Shown here piece by piece: positions 52,227-63,311 of a DNA stretch of 64,000 bases. This DNA is from Nelumbo lutea (taxonomy: Eukaryota > Streptophyta > Magnoliopsida > Proteales > Nelumbonaceae), in the NCBI GenBank assembly GCA_022828595.1, contig JAKGHH010000002.1, forward strand, positions 81,316,383 to 81,380,382. The letters are read 5' to 3'. The translations under genes were made by a program, and so were the position numbers. The notes under the pieces are model-generated. The model saw only the letters and a program-made list of their open reading frames with translations, made no database searches and had not been told where the DNA came from. Every line of letters starts with the position of its first letter. Within the stretch, counting starts at the first letter, position 1.

Positions 52227-52683
52227 CTTAAGAGTGGACTCCGAGTCACTCCCCGAGCCTAAGGGCTATGAAACCGAACTAACGGTGGCTTCAAGCAAAG
52301 CGTAAGACCTCACCACCTCACCCGCTAAAGTAAAAAATGTAGACAACTCATGGCAAGAAACTTAGGAAAATCTTACTAAGGTTACTCTTACTCACTACCA
52401 AGATTGGTAGAACTAATAGTTCAGGGTAACTCGCGTAATTCGGAATGACTCCCGCTTCGGTTACCCTCGTTTGTTGCCAACTCGGCAGCTCGATGGCTCA
52501 GGTAACCTATATACGTATGATTTGGATAAGAAAAGGAACCATTCTAAGCAAAAAACAAAATAAAAAACCAGGCCGTACATCAGAAAGAGAAAGAAAAGGA
52601 GGAGAAAATCGGGCTCAACCACTCAGGAACATGCATCCAGAGATCAAAAAAGAAAGAGAGAAGAATCAAGAAACACCCCAACA

Positions 52684-54088
52684 TCAAGGATCCAACACCT
52701 CCACGTCCTCATCGGGCTCTTCCTCCTCCATTGCATCCGTCGTCTCAGGGGCCAGGCCCTTCATGGTAATGTCGTCAAGACTAAGGTCAGAAAATTTCTT
52801 CCAGACCAAATGCTGGCAGAGCTTGAACCCCGAGCGGTAGAAGTTCGTGCCATACTTGACCTGGAGGTCGCGAAACTCAGGGACTCTTTGAAGCAGTCCA
52901 TGGCTTTGACCCATTCCTCCTCCACGGCAGCACGAAAGGTTCGAGCTCATTCATGGAGGGTGGCCTCCAGACTTTGAACCTCTTGACAAAGGTGCTCCCT
53001 TTCCTCATCCATCCTTGAGGTCTCCTCCCTGTAACGGGCGTTCTCCTCCATCAGCCTGGAGATTTGCGCTTCCTGGTCCTAAACGAGCTACCCCTGGGCC
53101 TCACTCCCCTTCTTGACCTGGAGGACCTCACCCCAGGCCCGGTCTAGCTCACAATTGAGCCTCCACACTTCCGTCGTCTGGGCGGTGGCATCCCTGGAGT
53201 GAACAGCTATCTGATAGGCCATGGCATTGAGGGCGGAGTTCAACTGCCAACAGAGAGCCAAGGTAAATAAAAAAAAGGGGGGGAGAAGAAGGGTAGGTAC
53301 TTACCACCATACAGTGAGTCGAGACCAGCCCCAGAATCCGCCTAGGGTGTATCTTCGACCACCCCGCTATCTCCTCATGGAAGATTGAGTCTTGGCTCCT
53401 CCGCGTGGCCAGGACGGGGTTGGTGATGCTCTCATCACACCCCTCGGTGGGGAACGCCAGCATGGCAGAGGGAACAATCGGTGCAGGGGCCTCTCCTTCA
53501 TCGCCTTTTGCAGATACCTCATCGGGAAACGTGGGCAGGACCTCCGGTGGTGGAATGAAAGACGGGTCCGCGGCCTCGAACTTAGCGGCCCTAGAAGAAG
53601 ACGCTTTGTCCAGGTGAAACCTCTTCGCCCTACAATGGCCCTTCTAGGAGTTCGATAGGAGGCAGCATTCGTCCAGTCTAACATTGCAGCTACAAAAGCA
53701 AAGAGGTGTTAGCCAAATTCGAAAAAAAAAAACCCTTAAGGTAACCTACGGGGCTCAAGCTGGCTTGCACGAGCTTGTCCTCGATCAAGTAGTCCGCGCA
53801 GAGGAAGCCGATCTCGGCCTAGGACTATAGCGTTTCCCGCGTCCCTGGATCCAAACTAGAATCTGGATCCAAGCTAGTGCCCGGATCCTGGATGGCAACC
53901 CTCCAATGGGTTGGGAAGGGCCTCCCCTCAAGATTATGGACTACAAAGTAGCTCCGCTTCCAGGCCGGGATCCTGTTGGGCAACCCATGGAGGAATTTGA
54001 AGCCAAGACGGGGGGAAAAGTAATAGGAGCGCCTATTTGCAGGGGCTCCGAGGGAAGCGTTCTTGATCGACAAGATAGTGGCAAAAAT

Positions 54089-54137
<49 letters not shown>

Positions 54138-54546
54138 GACAGTACTCGAAAAACAAAGAAATGGTTCCAACTAAGTTCCAAACAGAATTTGGGTGCAACT
54201 GGTCTATGGTGACATTGAAATGAGTGAGAACTTCTACTATCAAAGGGTATAGGGGAAGGCGAAGACCAGCCGCGAGCTGTTCCTTGAAGATCACAATTTC
54301 GTCGTGACCGTGCTCCCAAGGATAATTACCGGTTGCAAGGCTATAGATAGGCTCCCTAGGGAGGTCGTATTGAAAGACCAGGGCCCGAAGTCTCTCCATC
54401 GACATAGAAGAAGGATCGAAATTGTCTGGCTCCTGAGCCTCCAGAGACTGCCCCTCGGGAAGTTCCCGAGCTCCCCTCGAGCTCGAGGGGGCTTTGCCCC
54501 GACTACCAGCTCGAGAACAAACACCATCATACGGATACCCAGACAT
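52684..54546 (-). pseudogene. Antisense accessory gene of element 2 (Transposase_28-like)
   Basis: On the strand opposite to gag-integrase, from MSGYPYDGVCSRAGSRGK at 54546. The domain (LRALVFQYDLPREPIYSLA, NYPWEHGHDEIVIFKEQL, RLPLYPLIVEVLTHF, VTIDQLHPNSVWNLVG) matches element 1 closely. It then meets a (CT)n tract that shifts the frame, and continues as SIKNASL, YYFSPRLGFKFLHGLP, RIPAWKRSYFVVHNLEGRPF and PTHWRVAIQDPG (to about 53830). A coiled-coil part with frameshifts follows (about 53250-52950). The last exon-like frame ends LSLDDITMKGLAPE...DEDVEVLDP at 52684. It is the best-kept part of this element apart from the LTRs. Confidence 0.72.
54091..54135. repeat. (GA)n microsatellite inside the antisense gene of element 2
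   Basis: About 22 GA dinucleotides on the plus strand. On the antisense gene strand they encode a run of Leu-Ser at the place where element 1 has PLNLDIF. Confidence 0.9.
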
Positions 54547-54693
54547 AATTGAGTAAGGCAGGAGGGACTCACCGAAGAAGATGGATGAAAAGAATGACAT
54601 GAACGGAAGGAACTTGAGCAAGCAAGGCGAAGGCATGACCTCATAGCCGAAAGCAAGGAAGGTTGGTACGAAAAAATGAGATCTAGGGCTCTC

Positions 54694-54710
54694 CTATTTA
54701 TAGCCATTGT
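54694..54710 (-). promoter_or_regulatory. TATA box of the antisense gene, element 2
   Basis: The minus strand reads ACAATGGCTATAAATAG, identical to element 1. TATAAATAG lies about 155 bp upstream of the antisense ATG at 54546. Confidence 0.7.
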
Positions 54711-54957
54711 GCACGAAAAACAACAGCCCCGATTAAAATGATCCAACGACCCACAGCAAAATCGACTGCACATTCTCCGAGATTGAAAACAGTTTAACGC
54801 ATTTTTTGGCGCCCGTAGGATCTACAATCGCGTGACATCCGCGCGTACACCTCACGAGTTCTGACAAGACAGTTTGAACTACGGGTCAAATCTGCCTGTC
54901 ACTTCATGAACTCCCTATGCCAGGGGAAAACCACTTGCTCAAGGAGTGGGGGGCAAT

Positions 54958-55835
54958 TGATGAAGGGCGATTTGACCCGACCCCCTAACTAGATGACACG
55001 TGGACATAACTCGACGCAGGTAACAACTCACCAAGTATCAACTCGCCACAAAGTGAGCTCGAGTGTGCTAGCGTCCCGAGCTGCACTCCGAGCTAAGCTC
55101 ACCTCAGTCTGCGAACTAGTTCACTCCAGGCCCAAGCAAGTGGGTCATCCTGAAGACAACTTGCCTCAAGCAGAATCACTTTGGCACGTCACCGGTAGCT
55201 CGCTACGGAGTAACCCGCTATAGAGTAGCTCGCTGCAGGGTAGCGCGGCGCCCAACGAGAAGCTTCTTATCTGACAGAACCATACCTACCGCACTGCTCC
55301 CACGTCCTTTGTCTAGCACCGCAGCACCTACAGATTCAGAGAACTGCGCCCACATCTCTCGATAGGCGGCACAACGCCTGCCGATTCAGAAGGTTGTACC
55401 CGCGTCTCTCGACAGGTGGCGTCGCGACCTGTGGTTGTCTCCTGATTAGTGGGACCGTACCAAGCAACGACACTATTGCCCGCCTACCTTCAGTCCTGAC
55501 AATAATGGTCCGCCACCTCGAGATGCTGCCTGACAAGCATATCCTGCCACGGCAGGGATACGTGGCCAACTCAGCCAAACACGCCAGAGCATCGGTATAT
55601 AGACACTTCAACTCCCTAGGGACCGAGGTATCACATATTCACCACTCTCTAGCTTTCTCATATTCTTGCAAACTTATTCTCTCAACTCGCTACCGAGTTC
55701 TAACTTAAGCATCGGAGAGTCCTCGTTGGGTATTCAACCCCGGGTCCCTTCGTCCTTCTTGTAGGTATCCCTTGCCCGTCGCCAGTTAGAAGCCTTGTCA
55801 CTTCCAGCTAGGAGTAGCCGGATTGCGCATCATCA
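54958..55835 (+). repeat. 3' LTR of element 2
   Basis: An 878-bp direct repeat of 48973-49853. It starts right after the polypurine tract and ends GCGCATCATCA, followed by the target duplication ATAAT. Confidence 0.95.
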
Positions 55836-55840
55836 ATAAT

Positions 55841-56790
55841 GCATATTTATAAATTTATAATATATAAAAAATATATAAATATATATATATATGTATATAT
55901 ATAATATACATAAATATAAATAAAATATATAGAAATATATATATATATATACTAGTCGGTTTGATTAACCACTGGTTTTTTAAATTGGTTAATCGAAACC
56001 GAACCGATTCCTTCGATTTTTTAAAAACACCAAACTGACCGATTCAGTTAACCGATTTTTCAGTTCGGTTTCAATCGATTCGATTTTTGGTTTTTTTCTC
56101 ACCCCCATGTCCAAACACCACCTCTGCCGCTTCCTTCTAGTTGAATCCTTGCTATCGAAACAAGTTCCATCTTCAGGGTCGCCGGTGGTTTGCGCCTACG
56201 TATATAACCAGTGGTCATGACTATGAAAAAGCATGTCTTTGGAATTTCCCCAAATACCTTGTACCTTCAATATCTACTATTGGAAGATAACCCACTGAGT
56301 GAAGAACCGATAAAACATTTTGTATTTAACTTGAGCTTCAACCATCATCACGAACTCCTCTTCCCAATTCAAAATTTTGATTCTAAACAACTATTCAAAT
56401 TAAATGTATATAGCTTTCCTCCAAATCTGGATTTTCTAATTTCAATTAATCTATTAATAACTTTATCAATAACAAGGGATTAAGTTCTTAAGTTAGGAGT
56501 GTTTGAAACAAGAAAATTTCCATTCTAAGTCAATGAATAAGAAAGCTATGTAAAAAGTTTATTTGGATATGGGAATACGGCAAACCTCTTGCTAATGCTT
56601 CAAAGAAAATGCAGTAATCCAACGAGGCAAAGCTGACAACTTGAAGTATGATTTATGATCATGCATAAGCAAGGATACGCAATCACAAAATGCAACCCAT
56701 CATCAACGCTATAGTCATTCATAAGCAAGTATATGCAGTCATACATACAAATTGATATAAGGAAAAGAAAAATCAATTACTTGGGGATGT
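55841..56790. other. AT-rich repeat remnant and spacer
   Basis: 55841-55950 continues the AT-rich sequence seen left of element 2. 55955-56106 has CCGAACCGATT and CGGTTTCAATCGATTCGATT and ends CTCACCCCCATG, like the end of a dispersed plant repeat. The 90-aa ORF at 56211-56483 resembles nothing I recognise. Confidence 0.4.
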
Positions 56791-56799
56791 TGCTGGAAT

Positions 56800-57470
56800 C
56801 CGGGATGCAACTATTCTATAAGGATAGGTCCGCTGGAATTCAGGCTGCAAAACCTCCGTTTTGTTCCATTGGACAAGACTGTCGGGATTTTATTGGGTGG
56901 GAGGAGGGCCCGGAGATGTCTGTTGGACGCGTGTCGATGCTTTTGTAAGGGTTTGGCAGTCCCATCAACCCTCCACCTAGTCTAAGTACTAGGGTAGAAT
57001 TTGGACATGTGTGTCGCGCTTGGCTCTCCTGACATGGATTAGTTATGGGACCATTGCAAAGTCGTACTATGATGTCCCCCGATGCCACGATGCGAAGCGG
57101 GGCGCTCCAGAGCTACAACTGAGCAAAACGAAGGTTTTGCATAACCTCTATTTTGTTCCGTCGGGTAAGACTATCATGGGTTTATTGGGTTGAAGGGCTT
57201 GGGGATGTCTTTCAGGCAAGTATTGACGCAACTATGAGGGTTTAGCAGCACCATCGACCCTCTACCAGGTTTAAGTGCCGGTGGGATGGAGTTTGGACAT
57301 CAGTTTCACTCCATCGAGCAACACCGTCGAGAGTTTATTCGGTCGGAGGGCCTCGGGATGTCTTATAGGCGAGTGTCGATGATCCCGTGAGGGTTTGGCA
57401 TTCCCATTGACACACTGCCTAGTATAAGTGTAAGGGGGTGGAATTTGAACATTTGGTTGGGTCTCAGCTA
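56800..57470. repeat. Degenerate three-copy tandem repeat, units about 150-290 bp
   Basis: The phrases TTTTGTTCC(A/G)T, TTTATTxGGT, GGAxGGxCCxxGGGATGTCT, GTGTCGATG, GAGGGTTTGGCA, CCCTCxACC and GGAATTTGxACAT recur in the same order at about 56855, 57150 and 57310. The copies are strongly diverged. Not coding. Confidence 0.7.
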
Positions 57471-57479
57471 GGAAGCCCC

Positions 57480-58205
57480 GAGGACTCTAGCAATTCCCCA
57501 GCAACCCTGGGAGGCCTTGGCAGCCCCAACCGCTCAATAACAACTCCACGACAACCTTGAGAGGCCCTGTCAATTTCAGGCACTTAATCACAAGTTCCTA
57601 ACAACCCCAGGCACTCAATGACAATTCCCTAGAAACCCCAAGAGCTCATCACAATTCCTCGGCAACCCCTGAGTGGCCCTGGTAACCGCATGCACTCAAT
57701 CACAAATTCCTGGCAACCCTAGGAGATCATCGCAATTCCCCGACAACCCTAAGTATTCAATGACAATTCCCTAGCAACCCTAGGAGGCCATCGCAATTCC
57801 CTAGCAAACCCAAGCGCTCAATCACAATTCCCTAGCAACCCCTAACAATCCTAGGCGCTCAATGACAATTCCTTGGAAATCCCAGGAGCTCATCACAATT
57901 CCACGGAAACCCTAGAAGGCCCTACCAACCCCAAGCGCTCAATGACAATTTCCTAGAAACTTCAGGAGGCCTTGGAAATCCCAAGAGCCCATCGCAATTT
58001 CCTCGGCAACCCCAAGCGCTCAAAAACAATTCCCTAGCAACCCCAGGAGGCCCTGGCAACCCCAAGTGTTCAATTGCAGGAAGCCCTAGAAACCCCAGGC
58101 ACTCTCATCTCATGAAACATTGGTAACCCCAAGTGCTCATATCACAAGACCCTGGTATCCCAGATTGTCATCTCATAGAGCCCTGGCAACCCCAAGCATT
58201 GCACA
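57480..58205. repeat. CAACCCC-type minisatellite, about 720 bp
   Basis: Irregular units of the form CAATTCCCTAGCAACCCCAG, GAGGCCCTGGCAACCCCAAG and CGCTCAATGA alternate about 20 times. The strand is markedly C-rich and G-poor. Unit order varies, which suggests repeated unequal exchange. No open frame spans it. Confidence 0.85.
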
Positions 58206-58884
58206 TTACTTATGAAGCTCTAGGTAACTAATCTTAGGCACTAGTAATTTACTTTATCTTTGTCTATATCACAAATAGATACAAGTAGAATAGACCACAA
58301 AGTTTACTATAATCAAATAGTTGCACAATAACTCGAAACTAGTGCATTCTAATGCCATCCATCTTACACCAAAACTAATGGAGAAAGAACTCTTTTAATT
58401 GATTGTTAATCTTTTAGCACACCAACCAAACTACATGACTATGTATCCTACACTCAGTTCAAATAAAAATACATGCATCATGATCCACGAGATTATTGTT
58501 ACGAGATTATCAGTATGTTGTGACAAAAACAATTGCAACAAATGTTCAAATTGCATCACAAGAATAATATTATATTCCTTCCAAAATTCAGCACACTAAA
58601 TAGGGGGCTTATTATCACCTTTGTACCATATTTTCCCCTTACCACCAAATGCAGAATACTATTTTCGAGCCTTTTCTATTTATGGAAACCCACTAGCAAC
58701 TCTACCAACTCATCAATCACAATACATGCCTATTGACAACAGTGCATTTCGGTGTTCCAACAACTTTAGGCATGTATCGATGTGCATGTGGTTCTATACA
58801 CACCTTTTGATGAAACATGCTCAATCCAACTACAGTAGGGAAGTTAAAAACTTCACTCAATCCATACTCTTCAATATGTATTGA
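58206..58884. other. Intergenic, no gene seen
   Basis: AT-rich sequence without recognisable coding or repeat motifs. The short ORFs at 58399-58884 overlap in different frames and are not similar to any family I know. Confidence 0.4.
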
Positions 58885-59130
58885 TAAAATGCCTTCTATC
58901 AAGATACAGGGGGCTGCAAGTTGGACTCACCCTTCCCTCCCTCAAATATTTTCTTGATAGAATGCCTTTTATCAAGAAATAGGGGACTGAAATTTCAACA
59001 CAATCTCTTCCCGCTCTTGAATGTTTCCTAATAGAATGCCTTCTATCAAGAAATAAGGGGTGGTAAACTTAAAATAACAAGTAATAGCATACAAGTTTCT
59101 CGACAAAAGGGCTTCCATAAAAAATAGGGC
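58885..59130. repeat. 74-bp tandem repeat, three to four copies
   Basis: The word GCCTTxTATCAAGAxAxAGGGG recurs at 58891, 58964 and 59038 (spacing 73 and 74). A decayed fourth copy lies near 59110. Confidence 0.85.
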
Positions 59131-62100
59131 GGCTACAATAGAGGAATCATCCAATTGTATCACCCTCATTTGATACACCATTAAACAAAGGCATTGCTAA
59201 CAATACCTTAACTTAGGGCCATTTCCCACAATCCTTCATTTCCCAAGTTCCACGAAATAGGTTAACCCTCAACACCAGCTTCGAAGGTCGAAAACTGAAG
59301 ACAATAAAAATTTTCACTCTTGTAATGGACAATAAAATAGGCAAGGATCTGTATTAATTCCCACCACCAGCCAACAAGCCACAAAACAAACTCACTGTCT
59401 AACCAATTGCTTTAATCCACACTCTCATTGCCACAAAGCCCCACCACTTTGCAACATCCACTTTTTGATGAACATACACCAATTACTTTCTTCTTTCCAA
59501 CAAAATTCAAAGATCTCCAAGCCCTCTTCTTCCTATCACGGCCATGAAATCATAATCGACAACAAACTAATCTCCAAAACACCCAATTACAAAAGATAAC
59601 CATGCAAGCAAATAGGTGAACTACAAAGAATGCTTTTTGACAAGAATACCCTTATCAATAAGTAGAGATGCTAATTGTAAGTACATGTAGTTTACCATCA
59701 TTAGGATTACGATGAGGACGTCAAAATGATGAAAAATTCATACACATGCGATGAACATAAAACACCTCTTGGGACCTGCGATAAACAACCAACATTGCAT
59801 AAGACATGTGATGGACATAAAATAATATTGCAACTTTGAGATGTTCCTTATGCACTATGAACACCTTGCGATGAGCATGAAATGGCAACTCGTGCTGTAA
59901 CAAATGGTGGATAAACCCCGAGACTAGTGACACCTACCTACAGGTGATTGACATCCCTTATGGTCACAACAAGTTGTGATGAGGCACCTTGGAGGCGTTC
60001 AAGCAAGCACCCATATGCCAGTCAAACCTAAGACTTGTCCTTGACATATAGCAATAGGGAAACACATAAAGGGATGTAGCCTACATGTGCCATGCAAAAA
60101 TCCTTAGGAGAAAGGAAATTTTTTCCTTGAAGGATCTTGTTGGATATGTGGCGAAACTCCGATGGTGCTCCCTTAATAGTTGAAATAAAGACAAAGATCC
60201 CCTTTCGTAATAAAAAATGTCTCTTGTAGGATCTTCTCCTAATAGCCTCAGGATCTTGTCTATAAAAGGAGAAACAAGTAAGACACAAACATAAAGTCCT
60301 CAAGACTTACTAACAGAGACCCGTTTCATCTATCTCTCCCTCTTCTCCTCTCTTCCCCTCTTTTCCCACTGTCTTTCTGGACCTTCGAAGACTGGACCAA
60401 CTGATCAGAGTCCATGGTAATTACACATTGAGGTAGATAAACACTTTATATGAGAGAGAGTGGCCTTGGGGGAAGTGTGCCTTCCTATCATTGCTTCAGA
60501 AGAACAACTATCAAATTTTCTAACTAAGGGAGTTCCCAAAGCAAAGCTACAACATTGTGTAAGTAAGTTGGGCATGATTGACATCTATGCTCAGATTGAA
60601 GGAGAGTGTGGAGATATTGGACCAAATGGGCCTTAGTTCTCTTTGTTTTAAATAACTTTATTTCTATTGTTAGTTCTATTGTAGTGGGCCTTCTTTATTG
60701 GCCTATTTTTATCTCTTTCTGTTTATGCCTAAGTCAGCCACCCAAGTAAGGGCACTCTTGTAACATTACACATTTTTATTTCAGCATATATAAATAAAAT
60801 GAGAGAGACAAAGGATAGAGATCGAACTACTCTCTTCTCTCTTATCTTCTCTACCATTCTTTTATCTTCTTCCTAAAGCTTCTACTTAAACTCTTCTTGT
60901 AAGAATACATAGATCAACATTGCAAAGATTGCAATGAGGATCATGATCATGCAAAGGCAACCACTATAGGATTTGCAATGAGCATTGTATTTTCCATCAG
61001 AATCGCCATGAAACCACAAGTGTAGACCTCTGTGATGACTCAAAATCACACAAGAATGACGAGCACACTTGTGCATACTGTGATGTTCTCTATGTGTCGA
61101 TCATGGCTATGCAAGGCATGTCTTTGTCGTACAGGTAACCATGATAGCCTTTCATCATGATAAGCCATGTCATTTCCTAAAAAGCTTCATTTCCATCACA
61201 TGACTTCGAATAAGCATAAGAGGGCTATAATCAGAATTGTCTCTACGTGAAAGTTCAAAGGGATGGGAAATCTCAATCCCAAAAGATCCTCACTAGACAT
61301 ATGGCAAAACCCCGATAAGGCTTACTCATTGGGTATATTAGAAAATCGTCATCTCATTTCTCGAATAAGAAAAATTCATTTTGTATATTTCTTGATACAA
61401 CTTCAGTTGTCACTCTATAGTAAGGGAGAGACTCAAAGGCCTCCACACGAGATCTATCTTAAGAGTACTAAGAGAGTCCTTGCTTCCTGACTTCCTTACC
61501 TATATCCTCTATACCCTTCCCTCAAAAACCTCTCCTTCACAAAGACCTCCAATCATCCTCTACCTTTCAGGGAGACCAACTCCTCTTACCTTACCACTCT
61601 ACCTACACTTCTTTCTTTCTTTCTCTTTCTCTTTCTCTTTTTATTTTTATTTTTTTTTCTGAATTATTAAAAGTGTGTTCTGCAACTACGTTGGTGTTAT
61701 GAGTGGAGTATAGGCTTTTGATGCCAAGAAATGGATCTATGGTAGTTAGAACAAGCAGTCTTGATTTTGTTCCATGTGCTGCATTCTCTATTGCTCCTCT
61801 TGCTCCTTCCTATATCAATACTGGCCCATTGGTTATCATGAATATTCTCATCTTCATCCTCAATAGAAGGGATATCCTCCTTAGGTGCCAGTGGATCTAG
61901 TGATAATGGCTCTCTAGCGGTGGCAGTGGGAAGCGGAGAGCAAATGGAGATTATAAGCAGTGACATGTTTGTCACGGACTTGGAGTCTTGGAATAGGAGA
62001 AGCAGATATCAATAGAATGCAAAACTTAGATTTTCGTTGAGTGATGATTAGACCCCTTTCGAAAAGAGTGGTTTCTCTATTTATAGAAGGCACAAGACTA

Positions 62101-62970
62101 TGTACATGAAGAAAGAATTCTAGAATATTCCTTAATACTAGTTCCTAGAGGCAAATCCTGTCAATTTCTCTTCTCAGGGCACATGTCTCTCAAGACCGCA
62201 AGTTTGTTACAGTATGATCTCAGGTCTCGTTGGTGACACATGTTAGTATGACAATTAGGTACAACTAGCCATGGTTCTCTTGAGGTACCAATCATGCATT
62301 TGACACCCTTAACCTACCTTCACTATACATACTTAGATGCCACCTCATTAGTATTTAGCTTGCCTCACAAGACATACACACATATCAGACTTCCAGTGCC
62401 TCACAAGGCTAGTGAGACATATTCTACTTCATGAGGCAAGATATCTTACTCTTGCAAGGCAGGATTGTTATAACCATAAGAGACAACTCGAAAGGCTGGG
62501 GTATTGTAATGTATTGAGGAAACTTGTGAGGTGAAACATACTAATATGGTGAGGCAAGTCACAAAGTTAGAATGATATGACTTCACAAGGCAACTCTTGA
62601 GGTCCGGCTAGTGTGGCCTTGCAGGCAATTCGCAAGGTAACATCAAGAACTTGCATGTGGCACTATGATGATAAGTTAACTTGATTTTTCTTTTGTGCCA
62701 CACTGTTGTGTCATGAGGCCCATGTATCGTTATTTGCTCTCAATCCATCATGCATATCAGTGGAGTTTCGCTTCTTTAATCTTGAGTATATATATTAATT
62801 GTCTTACAAGTAGACCATATCAGTGGAGTTTTACCTCTTCAAAGAGCCCATCCGCTAAGGAGGCCCAAATATCAAGTAAAGCAATGGAGTTGGGGGAGTC
62901 TTGAAGGTTTTCAAGCCTTTAAAATAGATATTAAAGTCCCATTATTGAAAAATGTTCGATGACTTTACTC
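59131..62970. other. Intergenic, no gene supported; possible LTR at about 60608-60935
   Basis: No coding family was recognised on either strand. 60608-60935 starts TGTGGAGATATTGGACC, has TATATAAATAAAATGAGAG at about 60787 and pyrimidine-rich sequence after it. This is the look of a copia LTR, but no matching terminus or target duplication was found. A CT-rich tract lies at 61610-61655. 62340-62650 has scattered CACAAGGC/TGAGGCAAG words. The minus ORF 61975-61697 (92 aa) is unrecognised. Confidence 0.35.
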
Positions 62971-62973
62971 TTA

Positions 62974-63308
62974 GGCTGAGTTTGGAAAGAGTACAAATGC
63001 AAATATGTACAGCATAAATACATACAAAATAATACAAAATATAAGGTTTTACACTCTACATATACTCCTTCCAAACTCAGCCTAAGGCTCAGTTTGGAAG
63101 GAGTACAAATACAAAATTGTAGGGTGAAAAACCTTATGTTTTGTATTATATTGTATGTATTTGTACTATACATATTTGTATTTGCACTTTTTCCAAATTA
63201 GGAGGAGTACAAATGCAAATTTGTAGAGTGTAAAACCTTGTATTTTATATTATTTTGTATGTATTTGCATTCTACAAATTTTCATTTATACTCCTTCCAA
63301 ACCGAGCC
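62974..63308. mobile_element. Compound tandem MITE (Harbinger-like)
   Basis: A first unit (62974-63082) has ends GGCTGAGTTTGGAAAGAGTA and CTCCTTCCAAACTCAGCC. It is followed at 63086 by GGCTCAGTTTGGAAGGAGTA and further internal ends near 63192-63210, closing with CTCCTTCCAAACCGAGCC at 63308. The whole block is flanked by TTA at both sides (62971-62973 and 63309-63311). No ORF. Confidence 0.85.
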
Positions 63309-63311
63309 TTA

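Larger units (their letters stand above)
48973..55835 (+). mobile_element. Ty3/gypsy Tat-like retrotransposon, element 2 (non-autonomous, complete ends)
   Basis: A 6863-bp element with two LTRs (48973-49853 and 54958-55835), both TGATGAAGGGCG...CATCATCA. The target duplication is perfect: ATAAT at 48968-48972 and 55836-55840. Internal order is primer-site region, gag start, gag core, integrase, a 33-bp repeat array, an antisense ORF and a polypurine tract (GGAGTGGGGGGCAAT). Protease, RT and both RNase H domains are absent: the gag sequence VARTWYR passes within about 40 bp into integrase (near 50985-51030). About 14 of the first 150 LTR bases differ between the two LTRs, so the insertion is old. 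Confidence 0.95.

Noticed and set aside
56211..56483. 90-aa ORF
   Set aside because: No family resemblance, AT-rich codons and no splice or promoter context.
60608..60935. Solo copia LTR
   Set aside because: It starts like one and has a TATA-like box, but no matching end or target duplication could be found, so it is only mentioned as a possibility.
61697..61975. 92-aa minus-strand ORF with an acidic stretch
   Set aside because: No recognisable domain and no supporting context.
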